Origin: UBA9662 sp002729415
Lineage (GTDB): Bacteria > Poribacteria > WGA-4E > UBA9662
Length of the DNA stretch: 64,000 nt
Direction of reading: 5' to 3'
NCBI GenBank assembly: GCA_002729415.1
Contig: PBXZ01000057.1
Span: 21,634-85,633, forward strand
The position numbers and the translations under genes were made by a program. How positions within the stretch are numbered: position 1 is the first letter of the stretch; the number at the start of each line of letters is the position of its first letter. The notes below the pieces were generated by a model. The model was not told where the DNA came from, ran no database searches, and saw nothing but the letters and a program-made list of their open reading frames with translations. Positions 1 through 10,800 of the stretch are shown piece by piece.

Positions 1-825
1 TTTACAGAGGGTCGGGATGTTGATCAATTAGCTGCTAACATAGATTTGTTACCGACACTTATAGAGTTGTGCCAATTGCAGGTAGCAGAAGATTGTCAGT
101 TTCATGGTATTAGCTTGGTTCCTTTGTTTCATGGTGAAACTGGAGAATGGCCGGATAGGGTGGTTGTCACGGATTCTCAACGTGTTGAACATCCGATTAA
201 GTGGAAGCAAAGCGCGACCATGACCCAACGTTGGCGGTTGATTAATGGTGTTGAACTTTATGACATTTTGTTTGATCCAGAGCAAAGGGATGATGTTTCT
301 ATTGATCAGCCGGACCTAGTTGATCAACTTCGTGAACATTATGAAAGATGGTGGGAGTTAGTCTCACCTCGTTTTGATGAAGACTGTCCAATTATAATCG
401 GCAGTCAGAATGAAAAGGTTTCGTTGCTAACCAGTCATGATTGGCATGGCGAGGCCCATGCTTGGAATCAAGGACAAATACGTCATGGATTAGAGTGCAA
501 TGGATACTGGGCAGTTGAAATCGCGGAGGATGGTGAGTATATCTTTGAACTCAGACGATGGCCGAAAGAAGAGGATAGACGTATTACGGAAGGAATTGAA
601 GGAGAAATAATTGATTTGTATAATGGGGGCAAGGCTCTTAGCCTAAAAAAAGCTCGGATCCGAATTGGTGATCAGGAACAAGTCAAGGCCATCTCCGCTG
701 ATGCTAAGGGAATAAAATTCACCTTTGCTCTGAAGGCAGGCGAAACTCGTTTACAGACTTTTCTAACGGATGAAGATGGTTTTACTCTTGGTGCTTACTA
801 TGTGTATGCTAGTCAAGCTCAATAA
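1..825 (+). CDS. Arylsulfatase-type sulfatase, C-terminal part (5' end outside window)
   Basis: The reading frame is open from base 1, so the gene starts upstream and only about 274 C-terminal residues are visible. The text near the start (AANIDLLPTLIELC, then a G-x-SLVPLF stretch and a later WRLINGVELYDI..DPEQ segment) is the usual C-terminal part of alkaline-phosphatase-fold sulfatases, which remove sulfate esters from carbohydrates or other substrates. The catalytic Cys/Ser-x-Pro-x-Arg site lies outside the window, so activity cannot be judged. After the sulfatase fold, about 130 extra residues (from about 405 to the stop) look like a beta-rich accessory domain common in environmental sulfatases. 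Family assignment is good; substrate is unknown. Confidence 0.8.
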   Translation, partial: FTEGRDVDQLAANIDLLPTLIELCQLQVAEDCQFHGISLVPLFHGETGEWPDRVVVTDSQRVEHPIKWKQSATMTQRWRLINGVELYDILFDPEQRDDVSIDQPDLVDQLREHYERWWELVSPRFDEDCPIIIGSQNEKVSLLTSHDWHGEAHAWNQGQIRHGLECNGYWAVEIAEDGEYIFELRRWPKEEDRRITEGIEGEIIDLYNGGKALSLKKARIRIGDQEQVKAISADAKGIKFTFALKAGETRLQTFLTDEDGFTLGAYYVYASQAQ

Positions 826-1056
826 AGTCTAACTGTAATATATCATCAATTTGTTTCGCGTAGAATTTAAGAGCGTTGGGATTAGCATTTATTTCTCGAT
901 TTTGGGGCGAGATCGAGTGTTACTTGGGCCATCTATCAATAATGATCAACTGTCGGCTTTTAAGAGTTTATATACTTACGTTAGAAAAAGTGTAACAGAA
1001 GTATTTGAGTCCTGTTTTGTTAGACAAGATGTTTATTAAATTAATGGGGATTTGAG

Positions 1057-1854
1057 ATGACGCGTGATGAGTTTGACGAGCATGTTTTGCGTATCCAGTT
1101 AGATGGTTATACGGTTCTACCGGGTTTGCTCACTTCAGATGAATGTGAGCAAGCTCAAAAAGAACTTGATGGGTTGTCTGAAAAGAATGTATGGCTGGGA
1201 AACCTGTTTAATAAGGCTCGGGTTTTTGAGAGAGTCTATCAGATTTCGTCGTTGTTGGAGGTCATTCGGTATTTTTTGGGGCAGGATGCCGTCCTCAGTG
1301 GCGTTTATGGTAGTATCCTCCATTCTGGTACAGGAGGAGGGGGGCTTCATTCTGATGGATCGATAACGGGTCCTAACCGATTAGATTCACTCGCACCCGC
1401 TGATAAAAACCTCCGGATTACCAGTCATGTCTTAGGGTTTAACGTTATTTTCTGTATCAGTGATTTTACAAAAACTAACGGTGCGACCCGGGTTGTNCCT
1501 GGTAGTTATAAATATCANGCATTGAGTATACCTCCNTCGCCAATTTATGGTGAAAGAATCGTTGAAGCNGAACGAGGATCGACACTAATCTTTAATATTA
1601 ACACTTGGCATGGCGCTTCTGAGAACTCTACCAATGAAGCTCGGTATGCGCTTCTTACTCCTTGGCGGAGACAATGGTTGCGTAGCGAATCTGAACTATC
1701 GCGCATTGTCGAATCGAAAGTTTTAGATCGAGCGGGTGAAGAAGGCAAACGAGTGTTTGGTCTGAGTGCTTTGTCTCCGTATTTAGATCTATCTCAATGG
1801 GATAGAGAGAATGGTTGTCCTAAGTCGGAATGGTCGCATTTGCAACGTGGTTGA
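1057..1854 (+). CDS. Phytanoyl-CoA dioxygenase (PhyH) family protein
   Basis: This is a 265-residue Fe(II)/2-oxoglutarate-dependent oxygenase of the PhyH family, which hydroxylates small organic substrates. The N-terminus has the family's GYTVLPGLLT opening. The iron-binding HxD motif is H98-S-D100, the distal histidine is H185 (NTWHGASEN), and R196 a few residues on is a candidate 2-oxoglutarate-binding residue. The ATG is preceded by a GGGGATTTG ribosome-binding site. Its four ambiguous bases all fall at third codon positions. It lies between a sulfatase and the giant surface protein with no obvious operon partner. The substrate cannot be inferred; this family is greatly expanded in Poribacteria-like genomes. 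Confidence 0.85.
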   Translation: MTRDEFDEHVLRIQLDGYTVLPGLLTSDECEQAQKELDGLSEKNVWLGNLFNKARVFERVYQISSLLEVIRYFLGQDAVLSGVYGSILHSGTGGGGLHSDGSITGPNRLDSLAPADKNLRITSHVLGFNVIFCISDFTKTNGATRVXPGSYKYXALSIPXSPIYGERIVEXERGSTLIFNINTWHGASENSTNEARYALLTPWRRQWLRSESELSRIVESKVLDRAGEEGKRVFGLSALSPYLDLSQWDRENGCPKSEWSHLQRG

Positions 1855-1877
1855 GCGAATCAGATTAGGGATTTAGA

Positions 1878-4800
1878 ATGGTTAGGATNGACAGGAATTT
1901 ATGTGCCCCGCTGGNAAAAAAGCGNTCAATGTTTACTNTAGGGTTGATGATTTTAGTTTGGGGATGTCACTGGTTGCATGCCGCTACAGTTTCTGTGCCG
2001 GAAGAGCAACCGACTATACAGGCTGGAATTGAAGCAACTGTTGATGGTGATACTGTTCTAGTGTCTAGTGGTACGTATACCGGAACTGGGAACGTCAATT
2101 TAGATTTTAAAGGAAAGACCATCACCGTTAAATCTGTTAATGGAGCTTCAACCGCCATTATCGATTGTCAAAATCAAAATATAAGAGGAGTTTATTTTCA
2201 TAGTGGAGAGACATTCTCGTCTATCTTAGATGGATTTACGATAACTGGAGGCAAAGCAACAGGTGTATGGCCCAATAATATTGGAGGTGGGATCTATTGC
2301 AACAAATCTTCTCCGACTATCATCAATTGCATTATCATAGGCAATCAAGCTAGCAATGGAGGTGGAATCCTTTGTGCCGAGTCGTCCCCTGATGTGGTTA
2401 ATTGTATTATTACCAAAAATCAGGCACAGAAGAATGGAGGAGGGATTTATTGTTCCAATAATTCATCTTCGCGTTTTATTAATTGNACTATTACCAACAA
2501 TCAGTCGNAGGCTGGTGGTGGAATTTATGGTTTCAATAATTTGTCTCTTACTCTCATCAACACCATCGTTTGGGCAGATAGCCCACAGGCAATNTATTTT
2601 AGTGATTCTGGTATNCCCAACGAAATTGCTGTTTCCTATTCCTGTGTGCAAGATGGTCAGGCTGGAATTGTTACTAATGATAATGGGATAATTAATTGGG
2701 GNAATGGCAATATCGTTGGGGATCCAATTTTTGTAGATGCCAATGCAGGGGATTATCATCTTAGAGATAATAGCCTCTGTATAGGTGTTGGTACCATAAC
2801 AAATGCACCCAAAACAGATATTGAAGGTAATTCCCGTCCTGATCCCGCTGATTCCAATCCGGATGTGGGCGCCTATGAAAATTCGCGTTCTACACCAACA
2901 GATATTANTCCTCCTGTAGTTGCTGTAGTTACTTCTCCCACGAGAAATGGTATTTATAAAGAGCCAGATANCATAGCAATTACAATTATCTTCAGCGAAA
3001 GTGTCATCGTTGTAAAAACACCACAACTCATTCTAGAGACTGGGGAAAAGGATGCATTGGTCGATTATTCTAGTGGTAGTGGTACAGATACTTTGACCTT
3101 TGCTTATACAGTTGCTGCTGGTCAGAATAGTAGTGATTTGAGCTACAGCGCTGATAATGCGTTGATTTTGAACGAGGGCCAGATTGAGGATGCGGCAGGA
3201 AACAGTGCCATTTTGATCTTACCGGTGCCTGGAAATACAAATTCATTGTCGTTTAAAAAGGGATTAGTCATAGATACCTCCCCGCCTGCTATACCAGTAG
3301 AATTGGTAGCAATAGGTAGCAATGGTCAGGTGAGGTTGATCTGGTCAGCTAACAATGAGGATGATCTTTCCGCTTATCATATATATGGGGGTAGCGGCAG
3401 TGATTTAATACCCTTTCTGGCAAGGGTTGCCGTTGGTACAGAAAAGTATACTCACCTTGGTTTAGATAACGGCGCAACTTATTATTATCAGATTTCGGCT
3501 TTAGACAATGTTGGCAATGAGAGTGATAGAGCTAGTCACGTGTCAGCATTACCACAGTCCAACAAAATCCGTGTGCCGCAAGATCAGTCGAATATTCAAG
3601 CTGGAATTGATGCGGCAGTTGANGGGGAGACTGTTTTGGTGTCTGACGGGACATATGCGGGAATAGGGAATGTCAATCTGGATTTCAAGGGCAAGATGAT
3701 AACNGTAAAGTCTGTTAATGGAGCAGGCGCGACCATTATAGATTGTCAAGGCCAGTATACGCGAGGTTTTTATTTTCGAAATAGAGAGACGCCGTTATCA
3801 GTTTTGGATGGTTTTACTATCACTAGAGGGAATGCGATAGGTGTGTGGCCGAACAATGTAGGTGGTGGGATCTATTTCAATAATTCGTCACCCACAATTG
3901 CAAACTGTATCATTGTCAATAATCGGGCTAGTAATGGTGCTGGGATTCTTTGTGGGGCTTCTTCTCCTAAAATCGTTAATTGTATTATTACTGACAATCA
4001 ATCTGATAAAAATGGTGGTGGTGTTTTTTGCTCGGCTAATTCTTCTCCTGATATCATCAACTGTAAGATCATTGGTAATCAATCGGTAGAAAGTGGCGGT
4101 GGGATCTATTGCAATGATTCGTCACCGACGATTACCAACTGTGTCATTGTCAACAGCCAAGCTCAAAGTGGTAGTGGGATATTTTGTGCCTCTTCTTCTC
4201 CCCGTTTGATCAACTGTACGTTTACTAGTAATCAGGCTGAAAATGGCGGTGGCGTTTTTTGTTCGGCTGGTTCCTCTCCTGCTGTTGTTAATACTATCTT
4301 CTGGGAAAATAGTCCGCAAGAAATCTATTTTGGGATTGGTAAGCCTAATACAATCAACATCTCTTTCTCCGATGTTCAGGGTGGTGAATTGGGGATTGTG
4401 ACCAATGATAATGGTATCGTTAACTGGGGGGATGGCAATATTAGGCTTAGNNCATCAGTACCTGATGTTGATCCTCTGTTTGTTGATCCTGTCAGTGGAG
4501 ACTATCATCTCAGGGATAATAGTCTCTGCATTGGAGCAGGCACTGTCGAAGAAGTGCCTCAAACTGATATTGAAGGTAATTACAGAGGGTCGCCTCCCGA
4601 TATAGGTGCCTATGAAAATCCACTCAATGTCAAAGTGTTCATGATTATCCGTGTCCCACAAGATCAGCTGAAAATCCAAACTGCAATTGATTTGACTGTT
4701 AATGGTGATGTGGTTCTTGTTGATGTTGGAACGTACAAAGGACCTGGTAATGTCGGCCTAGATTTTTTGGGAAAGGCAATCACCGTTAGATCTGTTAGTG

Positions 4801-7800
4801 GAGCGGTATCTACAATCATCGATTGCCAAGGTCAGGATGTCAGGGGAGTTTACTTCCGAAATGGAGAGGAAAAATCTTCTATTCTGGAAGGGTTTACTAT
4901 AGTGAAGGGAGGCGGGATATTTTGCGATAATTCATCTCCTCTTATTATTAGCTGTCGGATTACTGGTAATACGACTCAAATGGGTGGTAGTGGGATATTT
5001 TGCCAAAACGGTTCATCGCCCATTGTTAAAAATTGTGTCATTACTGGTAATCAGTCATCGGGTAGTGGCGGTGGTGTTTTTTGCTCGAATGGGTCTTCTC
5101 CGATTATTACCGGATGTACGATTTCAAATAATCGGGCTCAAAGTGGCGGTGGGATCTTTTGTTACGACAAATCCGATCCTAACATCACTGATTGCATTAT
5201 TACCAATAATCAATCGGTTCGTAATGGCGGTGGGATTTATTGTAAAAATTCATCTCCATTTATTGACAATTGTACTATCGCTGATAATCAGGCCATCGCA
5301 GATGATGGTGGTGGGATCCTTTGTAAATCCAAATCTTCTCCCCATATTACCAACTGTATTATTACTACTAATCGAGCGCTAAATGGTAGTGGGATTTTGT
5401 GTCATAATAGTTCCGACCCGACTGTCATCAACTGTCTTATTGTTAATAATAGAGCGCAAATTGGAGGTGGAGGAGTGTTATGTGATGTCAATTCTTCACC
5501 AACTTTTATTAATTGTACGGTTGTTGGTAATCAAGCTGAGAAGGGGGGAGGTGTCTATTCTCAAAACAACTCTTCACCAACTGTTATCAATACTATCTTT
5601 TGGGCAGATAGCCCGCAGGAAATTTATTTTGGGATAGGAAGACCGAGTACCATCAGTATTTCCTATTCCGATGTTCAAGGTGGGGAAGCCGGGGTTGTTA
5701 CTAATGACAACGGTGTTGTCAACTGGGGAGATGGAAATATTAGAACTAGTTCGGTGATTCCTGATTCCGATCCGCTTTTTGTTGATACTATTAATGGGGA
5801 TTATCATTTGTTGGATGATAGTCTTTGCATTGGTATGGGAACGGTTGTCGATGTTTCTAACGATATTGAAGGTAATGTTCGAGGAATTCCTCCGGACATT
5901 GGTGCCTATGAAAATGCCTTGAATACTAGATTAGTGACAACTATCCGTGTTCCTCAAGACAAATCGACAATACAAGCTGGGATTAATGCTGCTACTAGGG
6001 GGGATACGGTATTGGTGGCCGATGGTGTCTATACTGGGAAGAGTAATGTTAGTCTGGACTTCATTGGGAAATCAATTACCGTTAAATCTGTTAACGGAGC
6101 CTCATCTACAATCATCGACTGTCAAGGTCAGAATACCAGAGGTTTCTATTTCCGAAACGGAGAAACAGAGATTTCTGTTCTAGATGGATTCACTGTAACC
6201 AATGGTAACGGGGTTTATTGCAATAATTCGTCGCCAACCATTGTCAATTGTACTATGACTNACAACCAGGCTCAAAATGGTGCTGGCATTGTTTGCTATN
6301 GTAATTCCTCTCCAACGATTATCAATTGCGTTCTTACTAACAACCNGGCTCAAAATGGTGCTGGNGTTTATTGTGAAAACTCTTCTCCTAATNTTACTAA
6401 TTGCACTATTGCTGGTAACCNTGCTGATTCTAACGGNGGAGGTGTTTTCTGTAATAATTCGGCACTGACTGTNATCAACTGCACCATAACTGAGAATCAG
6501 GCAAAAAGTGGTGGNGGAATCTATGGTATCAGTAATGTTTTGCTGACTGTTATCAATACCATCCTTTGGGGTGATAGCTCACAGGAAATGTTCTTGGGTG
6601 TCGGTAGGCCGAGCGCAATCAATATTGCCTACTCAAATGTCCAAGATGGTCAATTNGGTATTGTAATTGAAGGCAATAGTACAGTTAATTGGGGAGATGG
6701 TAACATTGACGTTGATCCGCTTTTTGTGGACGCGGTTGTTGGGGATTATCTTCTTATGAATGACAGTTTCTGTATCGGTGCGGGAACGAATATAGGTACA
6801 CCATTAAATGATATTTTAGGTAACCCTAGAGGTGCTTCACCAGATATCGGTGCTTATGAAAACCCGCTTGATTTTAAACTGACAGCACCGATCCGTATTC
6901 CACAGGATCAGCCGACAATCCAAGCAGGAATTGACAAAGCTATTGATGGAGATACTGTGTTGGTAGCTGATGGTATGTATACGGGTCTTGGTAATGCCAA
7001 TCTGGATCTTAAAGGAAAAGCAATTACAGTTAGGTCTATTAATGGAGCAACTTCCACAATTATCGATTGTCAAGGTCAGGATGCTGGAGGATTCTATTTT
7101 CGAAGTAGCGAGACACAAGCCTCTGTTTTGGATGGATTCACCATAACCAATGGTAGTGGAATTTATTGCAATAACTCGTCACCGACAATTACCAACTGTA
7201 TTATGATTGATAATCAGAATATTAATGGAGGAGGGGTTTTTTGTGGTAACAATTCTTCTCCTCGTTTGATTAATTGTGTTGTGGCTAATAATCGTGCTCA
7301 AACTGGTGGGGGGATCTATAGCGATGGTTCATCACCGAAGATTACCAATTGTACTATCACTGAAAATTTTGCTGACAATGGTGGTGGTATCTTTTGCGAT
7401 AATGATTCTTCCGTCACTATTATAGGCACAATTATTTGGGAGAACCGGTTAGATGAATTTTCTTTTGGAGATGGCGAATCTAGTTTGATCTATATTTCTT
7501 ATTCTAATGTGCAAGCTTCCATTTCTTATAATGGTCGAGGAAAAGTCAAGTGGGGGGAAGGCAATATCAATGCAGATCCGTCGTTTGTGGACGCTCGAAA
7601 TTATCACATTAAGGATAATAGCTCTTGTATTGGTGCTGGAGCTACTGAGGGCATTCCATTAACTGATATTGAAGGTAATTATAGAGGGGCTCCACCGGAT
7701 ATTGGTGCTTATGAAAATTCGTTGAATCGAAGGCAGGTTTTACCAATTCGTGTTCCCCAAGACCAACCTACAATTCAGGCGGGAATCGATGTGGCTGTCA

Positions 7801-10800
7801 ATGATGATATTATTTTGGTTGATGATGGTGTTTATAAAGGTGAAGGCAATGTCGGTTTGGATTTCAAGGGAAAAGCAATTACAGTTAGATCTGTTAATGG
7901 AAGTGCTTCCACCGTTATTGATTGTCAGAATCTTTATAATAGTGGTTTTTTATTTCATAATGGAGAAACACAATCTTCTGTACTACGCGGATTTACAATC
8001 ACGAAGAGTAAAGCCGAAAGCGGCGGAGGAATTTATTGCGAGAATGCTTCTCCAACTATTTCTAAGTGTGTAATTATAGATAATCAGACAAGTAATGGTG
8101 GAGGGATTTATTGTATCAATAACTCTTCTCCCAATGTTGTTGATTGTGTCATTACTAACAACTTGGTAAGTAGAAATGGTGGTGGTATATATGCCAGCAA
8201 CAATTCTACTCCATCTGTTACTCGTTGCACTATTTCTGACAATCGGGCAAGTAGCGGCGGAGGGATTTATTGTATCAATAATTCTTCTTCTATCATTGTT
8301 AACTGCGTTGTTGCTAGCAATCGAGTTAGTGGGAATGGAGGTGGGATTTACTGTGGNGCTTCTTCTCCGTCTGTTATCAACTGTACCATTTCTAGCAATT
8401 GGGCAAGTAATGGCAGTGGAATTTTTTGCAGATTGTTTTCGTCACCTATTTTGATCAACACTATCGTTTGGGGAGAGATTCCGCAGGCGATTTATTTTAG
8501 TGAGTCCGGTATTTCTAACGAAATTACTGTTTCCTATTCTAACGTACAGGGTGGTCAAGCCGGAATTGTTACCAACAGTAACGGGATCATTAACTGGGGT
8601 GATGGCAATATTGACGTTGATCCGCTTTTTGTAGATGCTTCTGCTGGGGATTATCATCTCANAGATAANAATCCCTGCTTTGGTGTTGGNANTCCGGAAA
8701 ACACGCNGAAGACAGATATTGAAGGTAGTTCCCGTCCAAATCCAATTGGCTCTAATCCGGATATGGGTGCCTATGAAAATTCGCATGGTATACCGACGGA
8801 TGTNATTGCANCTGTTGTTACATCTGTTTCTTCTCCTACTGGAAATGGTATCTATAAAGAGTCGGATATAGTNGTGATTGCAATTACTTTTAGTGAAAGT
8901 GTTACNGTTGGAGGAACGCNGCAACTCATTNTAGAAACTGGGGAAAAGGATGCCGTNGTTGATTATTCCGNTGGTAGTGGTACAAGCACTTTAACTTTTN
9001 TTTATATGGTTGCTTCCGGNCAGAATAGTAATGACTTAGGTTACAATGNTGACAATGCGTTGATTTTGAACGGTGGTCGTATTGAGGATGCAGCAGGAAA
9101 NAGTGCCATTTTGGCGTTACCAGTNCCCGGAGANGTAAAATCNTTGTCGTTCGAAAAGGAATTGAAGATAGATACTTCTCCGCCTGCNACACCAGTGGGG
9201 CTGACAACAATANCAGGGAATAACCATGTAAAGTTAGTNTGGNCAGCTAATAATGAGGATGATNTTTCCGCATATCAGGTCTANGGAGGGACCAACAGCG
9301 ATGGGTTTGCATCTCTAGCAAAAGTTATTGTTGGTACGAACAGATATACCCATCTCGGTTTGACTAACGGAACAANTTATTATTATCNGATTTCNGCTNT
9401 NGANAATGTTGGTAATGAGAGTGATAAGACTGGTTATGTGTCAGCATTNCCACANTCTAACGAAATTCGTGTTCCGCAAGATCAATTGAACATTCAAGCN
9501 GGAATTGATGCGGCAGTTGATGGGGATAATGTCCTGGTGTCTGATGGGACATATACGGGAGNTGGAAACGTCAATCTNGATTTCAANGGTAAGGCGATAA
9601 CAGTAAAGTCTGTCAATGGAGCAGGGGCGACTATAATAGATTGTCGGGATCNGTATACTCGAGGTTTTTATTTNCGAAATGGAGAGACGCCGTTATCAGT
9701 TTTGGATGGTTTTACTATTACTAGAGGGAATGCGACAGGCGTATGGCCGAGTAATGTAGGCGGTGGGATCTATTTCAATAATTCGTCACCNACAATTACT
9801 AATTGTATCATTGTTAATAATCAGGTTGCTCGTTATGGGGGAGGGGTTTTTTGTTATGATAGTTCNTCTCCATATTTTATCAACTGTNTTATTGTTAATA
9901 ATCGGTCTNTGGGANATGGTGGNGCGATTTANTGCATGAANGATTCTTCACCCATCGTTGNGAANTGTAATATTACTAATAATCGTGCTGTGGATGCTGG
10001 TGGTGCAATTTTTTGTTATGATGGTTCTTTGCCAANTTTAATCAATTGTACTATCGCTGATAATTTGGCTCAACGTGGTATNGGTATATACTGCTCTGCC
10101 AGTTCTTCTCCTCGTGTTGTCAATACGGTTCTTTGGGGANGTTTGTTACCGCAAATATATTTNAGTGAAAACGATAGANCTAATACAATTTCTATTTCTT
10201 ATTCCGATGTTCAGGGGGGNAAACTTGGAGTTGTGACCAATGGTAATGGAACTGTTAATTGGGGNGATAGTAATATTGATNTTGATCCTCTGTTTACAAG
10301 TAGNGCTGACGGNGATTATCGTCTTAAAGNCAACAGCCCTTGTATTGATGCTGGAACTTTAGAGAGTGGCACTAATATTGATCTCAGGGATTATGCTGGT
10401 GGCTCAATGGCGCGCATGGGGGCATATGGAAATTGGTTGCCTTCCGTTACAATTACTTCAAATAGCAATCCGGTGGCTAATGGTCAGACCATCAGGACAG
10501 TTGCAGGCTCTTTAATTGAGTTTGANCTCANTGGTAATGATTCGGATGGAGNTCAATTAACTTACACTATTGTNGGTCATCCTTCAAACGGTAAGCTATC
10601 TGGAACTTCACCNAANNTGACTTATACTCCCAANNCCAATTTCTATGGGACTGACACCTTTACTTTCAAAGCNAATGACGGAACAAATGATAGCAATATT
10701 GGGATCATAGTTGTTGATGTTGGTTCAATTAGTGATAGCGTTGTTACCGCTAGTCGTGCTGTTTTGGGTGATGTCAATGGTGACAATTCCGTCAATATTT

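Noticed and set aside
851..1039. Short plus-strand frame of 62 codons between sulfatase and PhyH genes
   Set aside because: No ribosome-binding site, no family features, composition like noncoding sequence.
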